The notes under the pieces were generated by a model that saw nothing but the letters and a program-made list of their open reading frames with translations, was not told where the DNA came from and ran no database searches. From an uncultured Saprospiraceae bacterium (lineage in GTDB: Bacteria > Bacteroidota > Bacteroidia > Chitinophagales > Saprospiraceae): a DNA stretch of 64,000 bases. Where the stretch lies: positions 1 through 64,000 of the forward strand of contig CALJPQ010000001.1 of assembly GCA_937980645.1 (NCBI GenBank), read 5' to 3'. Below, one piece after another: positions 26,388 to 33,728 of this stretch; the first letter of the stretch is position 1, and each line of letters starts with the position of its first letter. The position numbers and the translations under genes are program-made.

Positions 26388-27711
26388 AACCTTCTGCCCC
26401 GCAGCAGCCATGCGCAAGGCCAGTTACCAGTGCATTAAATTTCCTCCGATACCGATACTCTCGTGAGTTATCCACGAAGGCGAGGCCCTTTTTGAGCAAG
26501 TGAGCGTTGAGGAAGGTTTTGTTTTCCAGGTACAGATAGGCCAGCAAGTGTTGCTGTTCGTCGCGTTGGGCGGTGGCGTCGAGGCGGAAGAAGACGCGCT
26601 TGCCTTTAGTTTTCTGTCTGAGAAAAGCCATGGCTTCTTCACGGCGGCTTGGGTTGGGCTGAATACCCAGCAGGCGCAGGGTTTCTCCGTTAGAAAGGCG
26701 CACCCGTTCGGGCGAGAGGACTTCGCGCACAGAGAGGAGGGCTTCGCGCTGGGTGCTGTCGGCAGCGTCTATCCGAGAGCCGTACGTCTGTTTTTTGACA
26801 TCCACTCTTTTGTCCAATCGGTGTGGGTCGTGGAAAACATAGGGCAACTGTGCTATTTTTTTCTCCAGGTCGAGGGTTGGCAGTTGCTGTTCTCGGAATT
26901 GCAGGTCGGCCTCTTCAAAGAGGGAGCGCTGGTGAGCGGTCAGTTTTTCGCGAATGATAGGGATAAATTGCGGGTTGATTTCGTAGCCGCAGGAGTTTCG
27001 GCCCATTTTCAGGGCGGCCAGCGAGGTGGTTCCACTGCCGAGGAAGGGATCGAGCACCCATTCGCCCGGGAAGGAGAACATGCGGATGAGGCGGCGCGGA
27101 ATTTCCTCTGGGAACATGGCCAGATGGCCCTCCTGTCGGACGCCGGGGATGTTCCAGTGGCCGTGGAAGAAGGTGTTCCACTCTTCGGTCGTCAGGGCGG
27201 CCAGCGCTTTTTGCTCGGGTGTGGGTTTAGGCGCTTCGCCGGGCTTTTTGAATAGCAGGATGTATTCGAAGTCCACCTTGACGATGCCGTTGCGTGGATA
27301 AGGGAAGCTGCCCATAACGCTGGCGCCTCCGGTGGTGTTGGTTGTGGTGGTTTTTTGCCAGATGATGCTGCCCATGAAGTCGAAGCCGATGGCTTCGCAA
27401 AAGCGAATGATTTCGCTATGGATAGGAATGACCTTGTAGCGGCCATAGTAAACGGCGCGGGCAAACTGGTCGCCAATGTTAATGCATAAACGGCAACCCG
27501 GCAGGAGCACGCGGTAGCATTCGCTCCACACTAAGTTCAGGTGGTTGATGTAGGTCTCGTAGTCATCGTGAAAGCCTATCTGGCCCTCTGTGCCATAGTC
27601 CTTGATCTGCCAGTACGGAGGCGAAGTAATGGCCACGTGCATGCTGGCATCGTCCAGCTCGCGCATCCAGCGGCTATCGCCTCGAATGATGTGGTGAATG
27701 GTTTTTTCCAT
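26386..27711 (-). CDS. DNA methyltransferase fused to SNase-like domain
   Basis: A 441-residue protein. The first 270 residues or so are a beta-class DNA methyltransferase: catalytic motif IV TSPPYWQ (29-35) comes first and the AdoMet motif DPFLGSGTT (221-229) comes later. SPPY suggests N4-cytosine methylation. Residues about 325-430 resemble a staphylococcal-nuclease fold: LRLLGI (R346), GKRVFFRLD, HLLAYLYLENKTFLNAHL and KKGLAFV. The nuclease site looks degenerate: positions aligning with SNase D40 and R87 are Q351 and H388, while the R35 equivalent (R346) is kept. The added domain may therefore bind nucleic acid rather than cut it. No restriction gene is adjacent, so it may be an orphan methylase. 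Start: ATG 27711, where MEKTIHHIIRGDS begins; upstream codons are repeat sequence. Confidence 0.85.
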   Translation of the reverse strand: MEKTIHHIIRGDSRWMRELDDASMHVAITSPPYWQIKDYGTEGQIGFHDDYETYINHLNLVWSECYRVLLPGCRLCINIGDQFARAVYYGRYKVIPIHSEIIRFCEAIGFDFMGSIIWQKTTTTNTTGGASVMGSFPYPRNGIVKVDFEYILLFKKPGEAPKPTPEQKALAALTTEEWNTFFHGHWNIPGVRQEGHLAMFPEEIPRRLIRMFSFPGEWVLDPFLGSGTTSLAALKMGRNSCGYEINPQFIPIIREKLTAHQRSLFEEADLQFREQQLPTLDLEKKIAQLPYVFHDPHRLDKRVDVKKQTYGSRIDAADSTQREALLSVREVLSPERVRLSNGETLRLLGIQPNPSRREEAMAFLRQKTKGKRVFFRLDATAQRDEQQHLLAYLYLENKTFLNAHLLKKGLAFVDNSREYRYRRKFNALVTGLAHGCCGAEG

Positions 27712-27735
27712 AGAGTGCTGGCGGTGTCGCCGCTG

Positions 27736-27744
27736 GCAAAAATA
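27736..27744 (-). promoter_or_regulatory. Putative -7 element (TATTTTTGC)
   Basis: On the - strand this matches TAnnTTTG(C) and lies 25 bases before the methyltransferase ATG at 27711, giving a leader of roughly 20 bases. It supports the chosen start. No convincing -33 element is seen. Confidence 0.4.
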
Positions 27745-27789
27745 GGGCAAATCGGTTAGAACGGTTTGTGGCCACGAATGATAAGTCAA

Positions 27790-27926
27790 AGGCGACACCT
27801 CTTTAGGTGGGAGGTGTCGCCTCAAATTCTTGCTTTCGTAGCTAAGCCTCTTCGTGTCTTTGTGGTAAAAAATTATTTGCGCATTTGTGGAGGTGCCGCC
27901 TTCTCGTACCCCCGAAGACGACACCT
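27790..27926. repeat. Intergenic inverted-repeat element
   Basis: The 324-base gap 27712-28035 holds no gene but has a structured element. A perfect 11-bp inverted repeat (aggcgacacct at 27790-27800, its complement at 27812-27822) is followed by a two-part word cttcgtgtctttgtggt, an A/T-rich stretch with gcatttgtgg, and a second imperfect hairpin (aggtgccg 27891-27898 with cgacacct 27919-27926). Parts recur at 46623-46675. It could be a small MITE-like repeat or a structured transcript end. The remainder of the gap shows nothing further apart from the methyltransferase promoter. Confidence 0.6.
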
Positions 27927-28035
27927 CTGAGCGTAACGACTTCAGGTAGGGTTATGCGCTACACAGGTGAGGAGCGTTACGCGGATAGCGGCTATTTTCG
28001 CCCCATCATTTGGGATAAAAAACAAAACCACACGC

Positions 28036-29061
28036 ATGCTACGCACGCTCTTCTGGCTCGCTATTGCTGTTGTTATGACCGATTGCACTGCTAACGAAAA
28101 CACTGCAAAACAGGCTGCCGACACTCGCCCAGATTACGTCTTAGTCATTCATGGCGGTGCTGGCACCCTCTCTCGCCAGGCCATGACACCTGAACAAGAG
28201 GCGCGTTATCGGTCGGCTTTAGACTCGGCCCTTCAGGTCGGGGAGGCCATCCTGAAATCGGGCGGGACGGCTTTAGACGCTGTTACTGAAACGGTTTCCT
28301 GGTTGGAGGATTGCCCGCTGTTCAATGCCGGACGCGGCGCTGTCTTCACGCACGAGGGCCGCAACGAACTGGATGCCAGCATCATGGACGGCCGCACCCA
28401 GAACGCCGGCGCAGTGGGCAGCGTTACCATTGTAAAAAACCCCATCCGCCTGGCGCGCGCCGTCATGGAAAAATCGCCGCACGTCTTTTTGGTCGGCCCA
28501 GGCGCCGAGCGGTTTGCTATCGAGAACGGCTTAGACACTGTGCCGCCGTCGTGGTTCTTCACCCAGGAGCGCTGGGATGCGCTTCAGCGGGTGTTGAAGA
28601 GGGGCGATAAAACAGGCAGTGTCTCCAGCGACCTGGCTGATTACAAGTTTGGGACGGTGGGCGCGGTGGCCTTAGACCGCCAGGGCAACCTCGCTGCGGC
28701 CACTTCTACTGGCGGCATGACCAACAAGCGCTGGAACCGCCTGGGCGACTCACCCGTCATCGGCGCCGGCACGTATGCCTCTAACGACGCCTGCGCAGTG
28801 TCGTGTACAGGTCACGGCGAGTACTTCATCCGCTACGCCGTGGCGCACGATGTGTGGGCGCGCATGGTCTATGGCGGCGCCTCGTTGCAAGATGCAGCCC
28901 ATGAGATAATGATGAAAAAACTGGTGGAAAAAGGCGGTGAAGGAGGCCTCATCGCGGTGGACAGGAACGGCGCCATTGCCATGCCATTCAATTCCGAAGG
29001 CATGTACCGCGGCTATGCGCGCCCGGGCGAGCGTAAAACCGCCATCTTTGCCGACGAATAG
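28036..29061 (+). CDS. iaaA: Isoaspartyl peptidase/L-asparaginase (Ntn hydrolase)
   Basis: A 341-residue type III (plant-type) asparaginase/isoaspartyl dipeptidase. The enzyme is made as a precursor that cuts itself before a threonine; here this is T207 in KFGTVGAVALD, followed by the substrate loop STGGMTNKRWNRLGDSPVIGAGTYA. N-terminal markers are VIHGGAGT and FNAGRGAVFT. It removes isoaspartyl residues from damaged peptides. The ATG at 28036 gives a hydrophobic leader (MLRTLFWLAIAVVM) with a Cys soon after, but Asp at -1 makes it a poor lipobox, so either plain export or anchoring is possible. The gap to the next gene is 36 bases. Confidence 0.92.
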   Translation: MLRTLFWLAIAVVMTDCTANENTAKQAADTRPDYVLVIHGGAGTLSRQAMTPEQEARYRSALDSALQVGEAILKSGGTALDAVTETVSWLEDCPLFNAGRGAVFTHEGRNELDASIMDGRTQNAGAVGSVTIVKNPIRLARAVMEKSPHVFLVGPGAERFAIENGLDTVPPSWFFTQERWDALQRVLKRGDKTGSVSSDLADYKFGTVGAVALDRQGNLAAATSTGGMTNKRWNRLGDSPVIGAGTYASNDACAVSCTGHGEYFIRYAVAHDVWARMVYGGASLQDAAHEIMMKKLVEKGGEGGLIAVDRNGAIAMPFNSEGMYRGYARPGERKTAIFADE

Positions 29062-29097
29062 GACGCCGCTTTTTTCGGCGAAAGAACACTGCCAACC

Positions 29098-30375
29098 ATG
29101 ACGCCGTTAGCCGAACGCATGCGCCCGCGCGACCTGTCGCAATTCGTGGGCCAGGAGCACCTCGTGGGCGAGGGCGCCGTGCTGCGCCAGGCCATTGAGG
29201 CGGGCAAAATCCCGTCCTTCATCCTGTGGGGCCCGCCCGGCGTGGGCAAAACGACCCTGGCCCAGCTCATTGCCCAGCACCTGAAAAAGCCGTTTTACCC
29301 GCTTTCGGCCATCCATTCGGGCGTCAAGGACATTCGCGAGGCTATCGAAAGCGCCGAAAAGGCGACGCTCTTTCAGGCGCGTGGCGCCATTTTATTTATT
29401 GATGAAATTCATCGCTTCTCTAAAAACCAGCAAGATGCCCTGCTGGGAGCGGTGGAAAAGGGCATCGTAACGCTCATTGGTGCCACAACGGAAAACCCTT
29501 CATTTGAGGTCATCCCGGCTCTGCTGTCGCGTTGCCAGGTGTATGTGCTGCATTCACTAACACGAGAACAATTGGAATTGCTGCTGCGCCGAGCGCTTCA
29601 GGAGGATGAGGCCCTGAAAAAACGCGAAGTGGAACTGGCTGAAACGGAAGCCCTATTGCTGTACTCGGGCGGCGATGCGCGCCGGCTGCTGAATGCGCTG
29701 GAATTGGTGGTAACCGCTGTGCCTGAAGGCCAGCCGGTGCGCATCACGAACGAGTTTGTGCGCGATAAAATTCAGCAAAATATTGCCCTGTACGACAAGG
29801 GGGGTGAGCAACACTACGACGTCATTTCGGCCTTCATCAAGAGCGTGCGCGGCAGCGACCCCAACGCAGCCCTGTACTGGTTGGCGCGCATGCTGGAAGG
29901 CGGCGAAGATATCGAGTTCATCGCCCGGCGGCTCATCATTCTGGCCGCCGAAGACATCGGTCTGGCCAACCCCAACGCCCTGCTGTTGGCCACGGCTACT
30001 ATGGACGCCGTGCGGGCCATCGGGATGCCCGAGGCGCGCATCGTGTTGTCGGAGTGCACCATTTATTTAGCCACATCGCCTAAGAGCAACTCGGCCTATC
30101 TGGCCATAGACAAAGCCCTCGAAGTCGTGCGCGCGGGCAAAGTCTTTCCGGTACCCTTGCACCTGCGCAACGCACCTACGCGCCTGATGCGCGAATTGAA
30201 GTACGGCGAAGGATATCGGTATAGCCACGACTTTCCGGGGCATTTCGTTCAACAAGATTACCTGCCAGCGGAGCTCAAGGGCGCTTGTTTCTACGAACCC
30301 GCTGATAACGCCGCCGAAATACGGGCGCGCGAAAAACTGCGCCAGGAATGGAAGCACTGGTACCCGTACACCTGA
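29098..30375 (+). CDS. rarA: Replication-associated recombination protein A
   Basis: A 425-residue AAA+ ATPase of the RarA/MgsA/WRNIP1 family, acting at stalled replication forks. It has VGQEHLVG near the start, Walker A GPPGVGKT (45-52), Walker B ILFIDEIHRF, sensor 1 GATTENPSFE and the family C-terminal segment SDPNAALYWLARMLEGGED. Near the C terminus are PTRLMRELKYGEGYRYSHD and the FVQQDYLP motif. The length is normal. The start is the ATG at 29098, where family proteins begin (MTPLAERMRP). Confidence 0.95.
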   Translation: MTPLAERMRPRDLSQFVGQEHLVGEGAVLRQAIEAGKIPSFILWGPPGVGKTTLAQLIAQHLKKPFYPLSAIHSGVKDIREAIESAEKATLFQARGAILFIDEIHRFSKNQQDALLGAVEKGIVTLIGATTENPSFEVIPALLSRCQVYVLHSLTREQLELLLRRALQEDEALKKREVELAETEALLLYSGGDARRLLNALELVVTAVPEGQPVRITNEFVRDKIQQNIALYDKGGEQHYDVISAFIKSVRGSDPNAALYWLARMLEGGEDIEFIARRLIILAAEDIGLANPNALLLATATMDAVRAIGMPEARIVLSECTIYLATSPKSNSAYLAIDKALEVVRAGKVFPVPLHLRNAPTRLMRELKYGEGYRYSHDFPGHFVQQDYLPAELKGACFYEPADNAAEIRAREKLRQEWKHWYPYT

Positions 30376-30402
30376 GCTTCGGCAGGGCTTTTGTTCTTGC
30401 AC

Positions 30403-30441
30403 ACCGGGCACGCATCTTTCTGCTTGCGTAAAGTGCCCGGT
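30403..30441 (+). terminator. Inverted repeat between rarA and ribF-GT2
   Basis: The arms accgggca (30403-30410) and tgcccggt (30434-30441) pair perfectly, and an inner cgca/tgcg stem follows with a small bulge. It lies 28 bases past the rarA stop. A strong T-run is missing, so termination is uncertain. The right arm overlaps the spacer of the predicted promoter of the next gene, so an operator role is an alternative. Confidence 0.4.
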
Positions 30442-30451
30442 CTATCTTTGC
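30424..30451 (+). promoter_or_regulatory. Promoter of ribF-GT2 (TTG-N16-TATCTTTGC)
   Basis: This is a good Bacteroidota promoter match: TTG at 30424-30426, 16 bases, then TATCTTTGC at 30443-30451. The expected start of transcription is within a few bases of the ATG at 30459, so the mRNA would be leaderless or nearly so. Confidence 0.5.
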
Positions 30452-30458
30452 CGCCACC

Positions 30459-32525
30459 ATGCAGGTCTTTTCTAATCTCGAACACTTGCCGCCGCTGAAG
30501 GATGCCGTCCTGACGATTGGCTCTTTCGACGGCGTTCACATAGGGCACCAGCGCATTCTGCAACAGGTTCAGCAATTAGCGCGGGAGCGCGGCGGCCCCA
30601 GCGTCGTTCTCACCTTCGAGCCGCATCCGCGTACGGTACTGTACCCGGAGGATGCCTCCTTTCGCCTGATTACCAGCGTTTCTGAAAAGACACGACTCTT
30701 TGAAGAAGCCGGGCTGGACTACGCCATATTCGCCCCCTTCAACCTTGAATTTGCACGCTACTCCGCTCAGCAATACGTCGAGGACTTCCTGCTGCGCTAC
30801 CTGCGTCCGGCGGTGGTGGTCATCGGCTACGACCATCGCTTTGGCGCTCAGCGCGAGGGTAGTATCGAGTTCTTGCGCCGCTATGAGGCACAGGGACTTT
30901 TTCAGGTAGTGGAAATTCCGGCCCAGCTCATTGACGAGGTAACCGTCAGCTCGACCAAGATACGCCGGGCGCTGGAGGCGGGCGATGTGGCGCGCGCCAA
31001 TCGGCTGTTGGGCCATCCTTTTGTGCTGAGTGGAACGGTGGTGCCGGGCCATCAGGTAGGGCGCTCCATCGGCTTCCCCACAGCCAACTTGCAGCTGGAA
31101 GAGGCACGCCAACTGGTGCCGCCCGACGGCATCTACGCTGCGCGCGCGCATTTGCCCAATGGTGATGCCTTCGACGCCATGCTCTACATCGGTCATCGGC
31201 CCACGCTTTCGGGCAACGAAGCGCGCACCATTGAGGCACACCTGCTCGACTTCGAGGGCGACCTCTACGGCCAGAGTCTGCGCATGGAAGTGCTCGATTT
31301 CATCCGAAAAGACCGAAAACTAGCCGATTTGCATCAATTGCGCCAGCAAATTGAGGCTGACCGCGAGGCCATACGGCAGCGCTTAACCCAAATCCGCTTG
31401 CGCGAGCAGCCTTCGGCAGGCCGAATCGTTTGTGCTGCTGATGAAGTGGTCATTGTCGTGCTCAACTACAACACGCGCGCCCATTTGGAAACTTATCTGC
31501 CCAGCGTGTTGGCCCACAGCCCAGGGGCACGCATCGTGGTGGCCGACAACGGCTCGCCCGACGACTCCGTAGCGATGCTGCGCGCGCGCTTTCCGCAGGT
31601 AGAGGTGCTGGAATTAGGGCACAATTACGGTTTTGCTCGAGGCTATAACGAAGCCTTAGCGCGCATCGAGGGCGGAGGTATTTTTGTCATCCTAAATTCG
31701 GATGTCGAGGTAACACCCGGCTGGATGACGCCCTTGCTCGAAGCCATGCGGGCCGATGCTCGCATAGCGGTGGCCCAGCCCAAAATCCTGGCCTGGCGCG
31801 ACAAAAGCCGCTTCGAATACGCCGGCGCCGCTGGGGGCTGGATTGACTACTTGGGTTATCCTTTCTGCCGAGGACGTATTTTTGGCCATTGCGAAAAAGA
31901 CCACGGCCAGTACGACACGCCCCAGGAGTGCTTCTGGGCTGCCGGGGCGGCTTTTTTCATCCGTGCCGACCTGTACCGCCGACTGGGCGGCTTCGATGGC
32001 GACTACTTCGCCCACAATGAGGAAATTGACCTGTGCTGGCGACTTAAGCGCGCCGGCTATTCGGTGTGGTGCATTCCGCAATCGGTCGTTTATCACCTCG
32101 GCGGCGGCACGCTGGAGTATGAAAACCCGCGCAAGGTGTTTCTCAACTTTCGCAACAGCCTGTTCACCTTGTTGAAAAACGAAACAGCGGCCAAATTGCT
32201 GTGGCTCATCCCGGCGCGCCTGTTGCTCGACGGCGTGGCAGGTGTCCGCTTTTTGCTCAAAGGACAATGGCGCGCTATTGGTGCCATCGTGCGGGCGCAT
32301 GGCTCTTTTTATCAAAATTTCTTCAAAATGCGGCGCAAACGACAGATTTTCAGCCGTTTGGTGGAGCAAAACCGCATTGGGCACTCCAACTACTCCGGAA
32401 GGTATGCGGGCAGCATTGTCTTTGCCCACTATCTCCGCGGGGTGCACCGCTTTGCTTCGCTCAAGATAAAAGAGGTGACTCAGGAACGGGTGGAGAGCAC
32501 CACTTCAGCCTCTCTACCTTCCTGA
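30459..32525 (+). CDS. ribF: RibF (FMN/FAD synthesis) fused to GT2 glycosyltransferase
   Basis: A 688-residue two-part protein in one uninterrupted frame. Residues 1 to about 310 are bifunctional riboflavin kinase/FAD synthetase: nucleotidyltransferase motif TIGSFDGVHIGHQ, then SSTKIRRAL, and the kinase motif GRSIGFPTANL. Residues about 325-680 are a family 2 glycosyltransferase: VIVVLNYNTR, VADNGSPDDS, the metal-binding LNSDVEV (D415), FEYAGAAGGWIDYLGYPF and the acceptor loop FAHNEEIDLCWRL. RibF normally ends near residue 310 and this GT2 type normally begins with the LNYN strand, so two ordinary full-length proteins are joined by a short linker (about 310-325). No Met or evident internal start occurs at the junction. 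The first part makes FMN and FAD in the cytoplasm; the second probably acts on a cell-envelope polysaccharide. No functional link between them is known to me. Confidence 0.88.
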   Translation: MQVFSNLEHLPPLKDAVLTIGSFDGVHIGHQRILQQVQQLARERGGPSVVLTFEPHPRTVLYPEDASFRLITSVSEKTRLFEEAGLDYAIFAPFNLEFARYSAQQYVEDFLLRYLRPAVVVIGYDHRFGAQREGSIEFLRRYEAQGLFQVVEIPAQLIDEVTVSSTKIRRALEAGDVARANRLLGHPFVLSGTVVPGHQVGRSIGFPTANLQLEEARQLVPPDGIYAARAHLPNGDAFDAMLYIGHRPTLSGNEARTIEAHLLDFEGDLYGQSLRMEVLDFIRKDRKLADLHQLRQQIEADREAIRQRLTQIRLREQPSAGRIVCAADEVVIVVLNYNTRAHLETYLPSVLAHSPGARIVVADNGSPDDSVAMLRARFPQVEVLELGHNYGFARGYNEALARIEGGGIFVILNSDVEVTPGWMTPLLEAMRADARIAVAQPKILAWRDKSRFEYAGAAGGWIDYLGYPFCRGRIFGHCEKDHGQYDTPQECFWAAGAAFFIRADLYRRLGGFDGDYFAHNEEIDLCWRLKRAGYSVWCIPQSVVYHLGGGTLEYENPRKVFLNFRNSLFTLLKNETAAKLLWLIPARLLLDGVAGVRFLLKGQWRAIGAIVRAHGSFYQNFFKMRRKRQIFSRLVEQNRIGHSNYSGRYAGSIVFAHYLRGVHRFASLKIKEVTQERVESTTSASLPS

Positions 32526-32540
32526 GCATGGGCGTCTTTA

Positions 32541-33278
32541 ATGTCTGAAATTGCTATGCTCAAACCCGAAGTGCTCTACGAAGATAAGGCCGTGCTGGTG
32601 GTGAACAAGCCGGCCGGCCTGCTGACGATAGCCGACCGCTTTGGTAATGCCGACAACTTGCACGAATGGCTGGAGCGGCGCTACGGCCGGGTGCTCGTGG
32701 TGCACCGGCTCGACCGCGAGACGAGCGGTGTGCTGTGCTTCGCACGCACTGAAGAGGCGCACCGACATCTTTCGCTGCAATTTGAGCACCACGCGGTGGA
32801 CAAGTTTTATCTAGCTCTGGTGGACGGTGTAGTACAGGAAGACGAGGGCGAGATTGACCGGCCCATCGGCCCGCACCCAACTGTTGCCGGCAAGATGGTG
32901 GTAGCCGCCTGGGGCAAGCCTTCGCTGACCTTTTACCGCGTGCTGGAGCGCTTTAGAAACTTCACACTGGTAGAAGCGCTGCTCAAAACCGGCCGCACAC
33001 ACCAGGCGCGCGTACATCTGCAGAGCATTGGCTATCCCCTGGCTGTGGACGCGCTCTACGGAAGGCGCACGGCTCTGCTCCTCTCCGAAATCAAAGGGCG
33101 GGCGTACAAAATGGGCAAATTCAGCGATGAGGAGCGCCCGCTGCTGGAGCGCACCGCTCTGCACGCTTTCCGCCTGCGCTTCGACCATCCTGCTTCGGAG
33201 GAACGCATGGAATTCCGCGCCGAACCGCCTAAAGACCTGAATGCCGTCTTGCAGCAACTGCGCAAATGGGGCCAATAG
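32541..33278 (+). CDS. RluA-family pseudouridine synthase
   Basis: A 245-residue enzyme that isomerises uridine to pseudouridine in RNA. The catalytic motif is HRLDRETSG with D58; the other family blocks are VVNKPAGLLT, the KTGRTHQARVHL segment and YPLAVDALYG. It lacks an S4 domain, and its later part contains an unusual charged insert before the final strands (GRRTALLLSEIKGRAYK). The RNA target, rRNA or tRNA, cannot be assigned. It begins 15 bases after the preceding stop and may be in the same transcript. Confidence 0.9.
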   Translation: MSEIAMLKPEVLYEDKAVLVVNKPAGLLTIADRFGNADNLHEWLERRYGRVLVVHRLDRETSGVLCFARTEEAHRHLSLQFEHHAVDKFYLALVDGVVQEDEGEIDRPIGPHPTVAGKMVVAAWGKPSLTFYRVLERFRNFTLVEALLKTGRTHQARVHLQSIGYPLAVDALYGRRTALLLSEIKGRAYKMGKFSDEERPLLERTALHAFRLRFDHPASEERMEFRAEPPKDLNAVLQQLRKWGQ

Positions 33279-33307
33279 ACTGATTTTCAGAGGCTAAAAA
33301 TAGAAAT

Positions 33308-33329
33308 CCCCCGCTTATTGCAGCGAGGG
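33308..33329 (-). ncRNA. GC hairpin, possible small RNA or terminator
   Basis: Arms cccccgct and agcgaggg enclose a six-base loop. As a - strand RNA all eight pairs form, one as a U-G wobble; as a + strand RNA the same position is a C-A mismatch. The - strand reading is followed by a T-rich stretch (atttctattttt). This favours a - strand transcript, but the region is also upstream of a good + strand terminator. Confidence 0.3.
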
Positions 33330-33396
33330 ACTCTAACCCAAACAAATAAACACAAAAACTACTTGGGGCAATGTTAAGGCGACTTTTGCACATGTT

Positions 33397-33422
33397 GAAA
33401 ATATCTGCCGGATATTTTTTTT
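33397..33422 (+). terminator. Rho-independent terminator
   Basis: A self-complementary stem aaaatatc/gatatttt with loop tgccg runs into a stretch of eight Ts. It lies about 120 bases after the pseudouridine synthase stop and would end that transcript or a small RNA between them. Confidence 0.6.
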
Positions 33423-33655
33423 CCATCGCTCAAAAAACGTTGAACCACTGCGCCGCTTCGGAATAAAGTCAGGGAAATTGTCAGTCAAAGCGCTCTTTGT
33501 CTGAAGCAAGTGGCCGGGTGCTCTAAAAGCGCCAGAAGTCCATTCTCCGGGTTCAAGCGAGTGCGCTCGGAGCAGATTTGGCCCGTACTGAAAGTTTTTA
33601 CATCAATCCGACGGAAACCTTTGCTTGGGAGGCAAACGCACCGCTTCTTTTCCGC

Positions 33656-33664
33656 TACTTTTGC
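33656..33664 (+). promoter_or_regulatory. Putative -7 element (TACTTTTGC) for yidC
   Basis: Matches TAnnTTTGC, 65 bases before the yidC ATG. No good -33 element at the expected distance. Confidence 0.35.
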
Positions 33665-33728
33665 GGCGTTTTTATCGAAACCTTCCGGGAGGGGCCTTTT
33701 GGCAGGTTTCGACGCAACAAGGAAAGAC

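Larger units (their letters stand above)
33279..33728. other. 450-base gene-free stretch before yidC
   Basis: No convincing coding sequence is present: the yidC frame is open back to 33510, but those codons have no match to YidC. The stretch holds a GC hairpin (33308-33329), a + strand terminator (33397-33422) and a -7-like element before yidC (33656-33664). The 33283-33425 part, with hairpin, A/C-rich single-stranded spacer and terminator, could be a small RNA. Confidence 0.5.

Noticed and set aside
31380..31450. RibF-GT2 junction considered as a lost stop codon or frameshift artefact
   Set aside because: Both parts are in the same frame with a natural-looking linker; nothing in the sequence itself suggests an error, although reads should confirm it.
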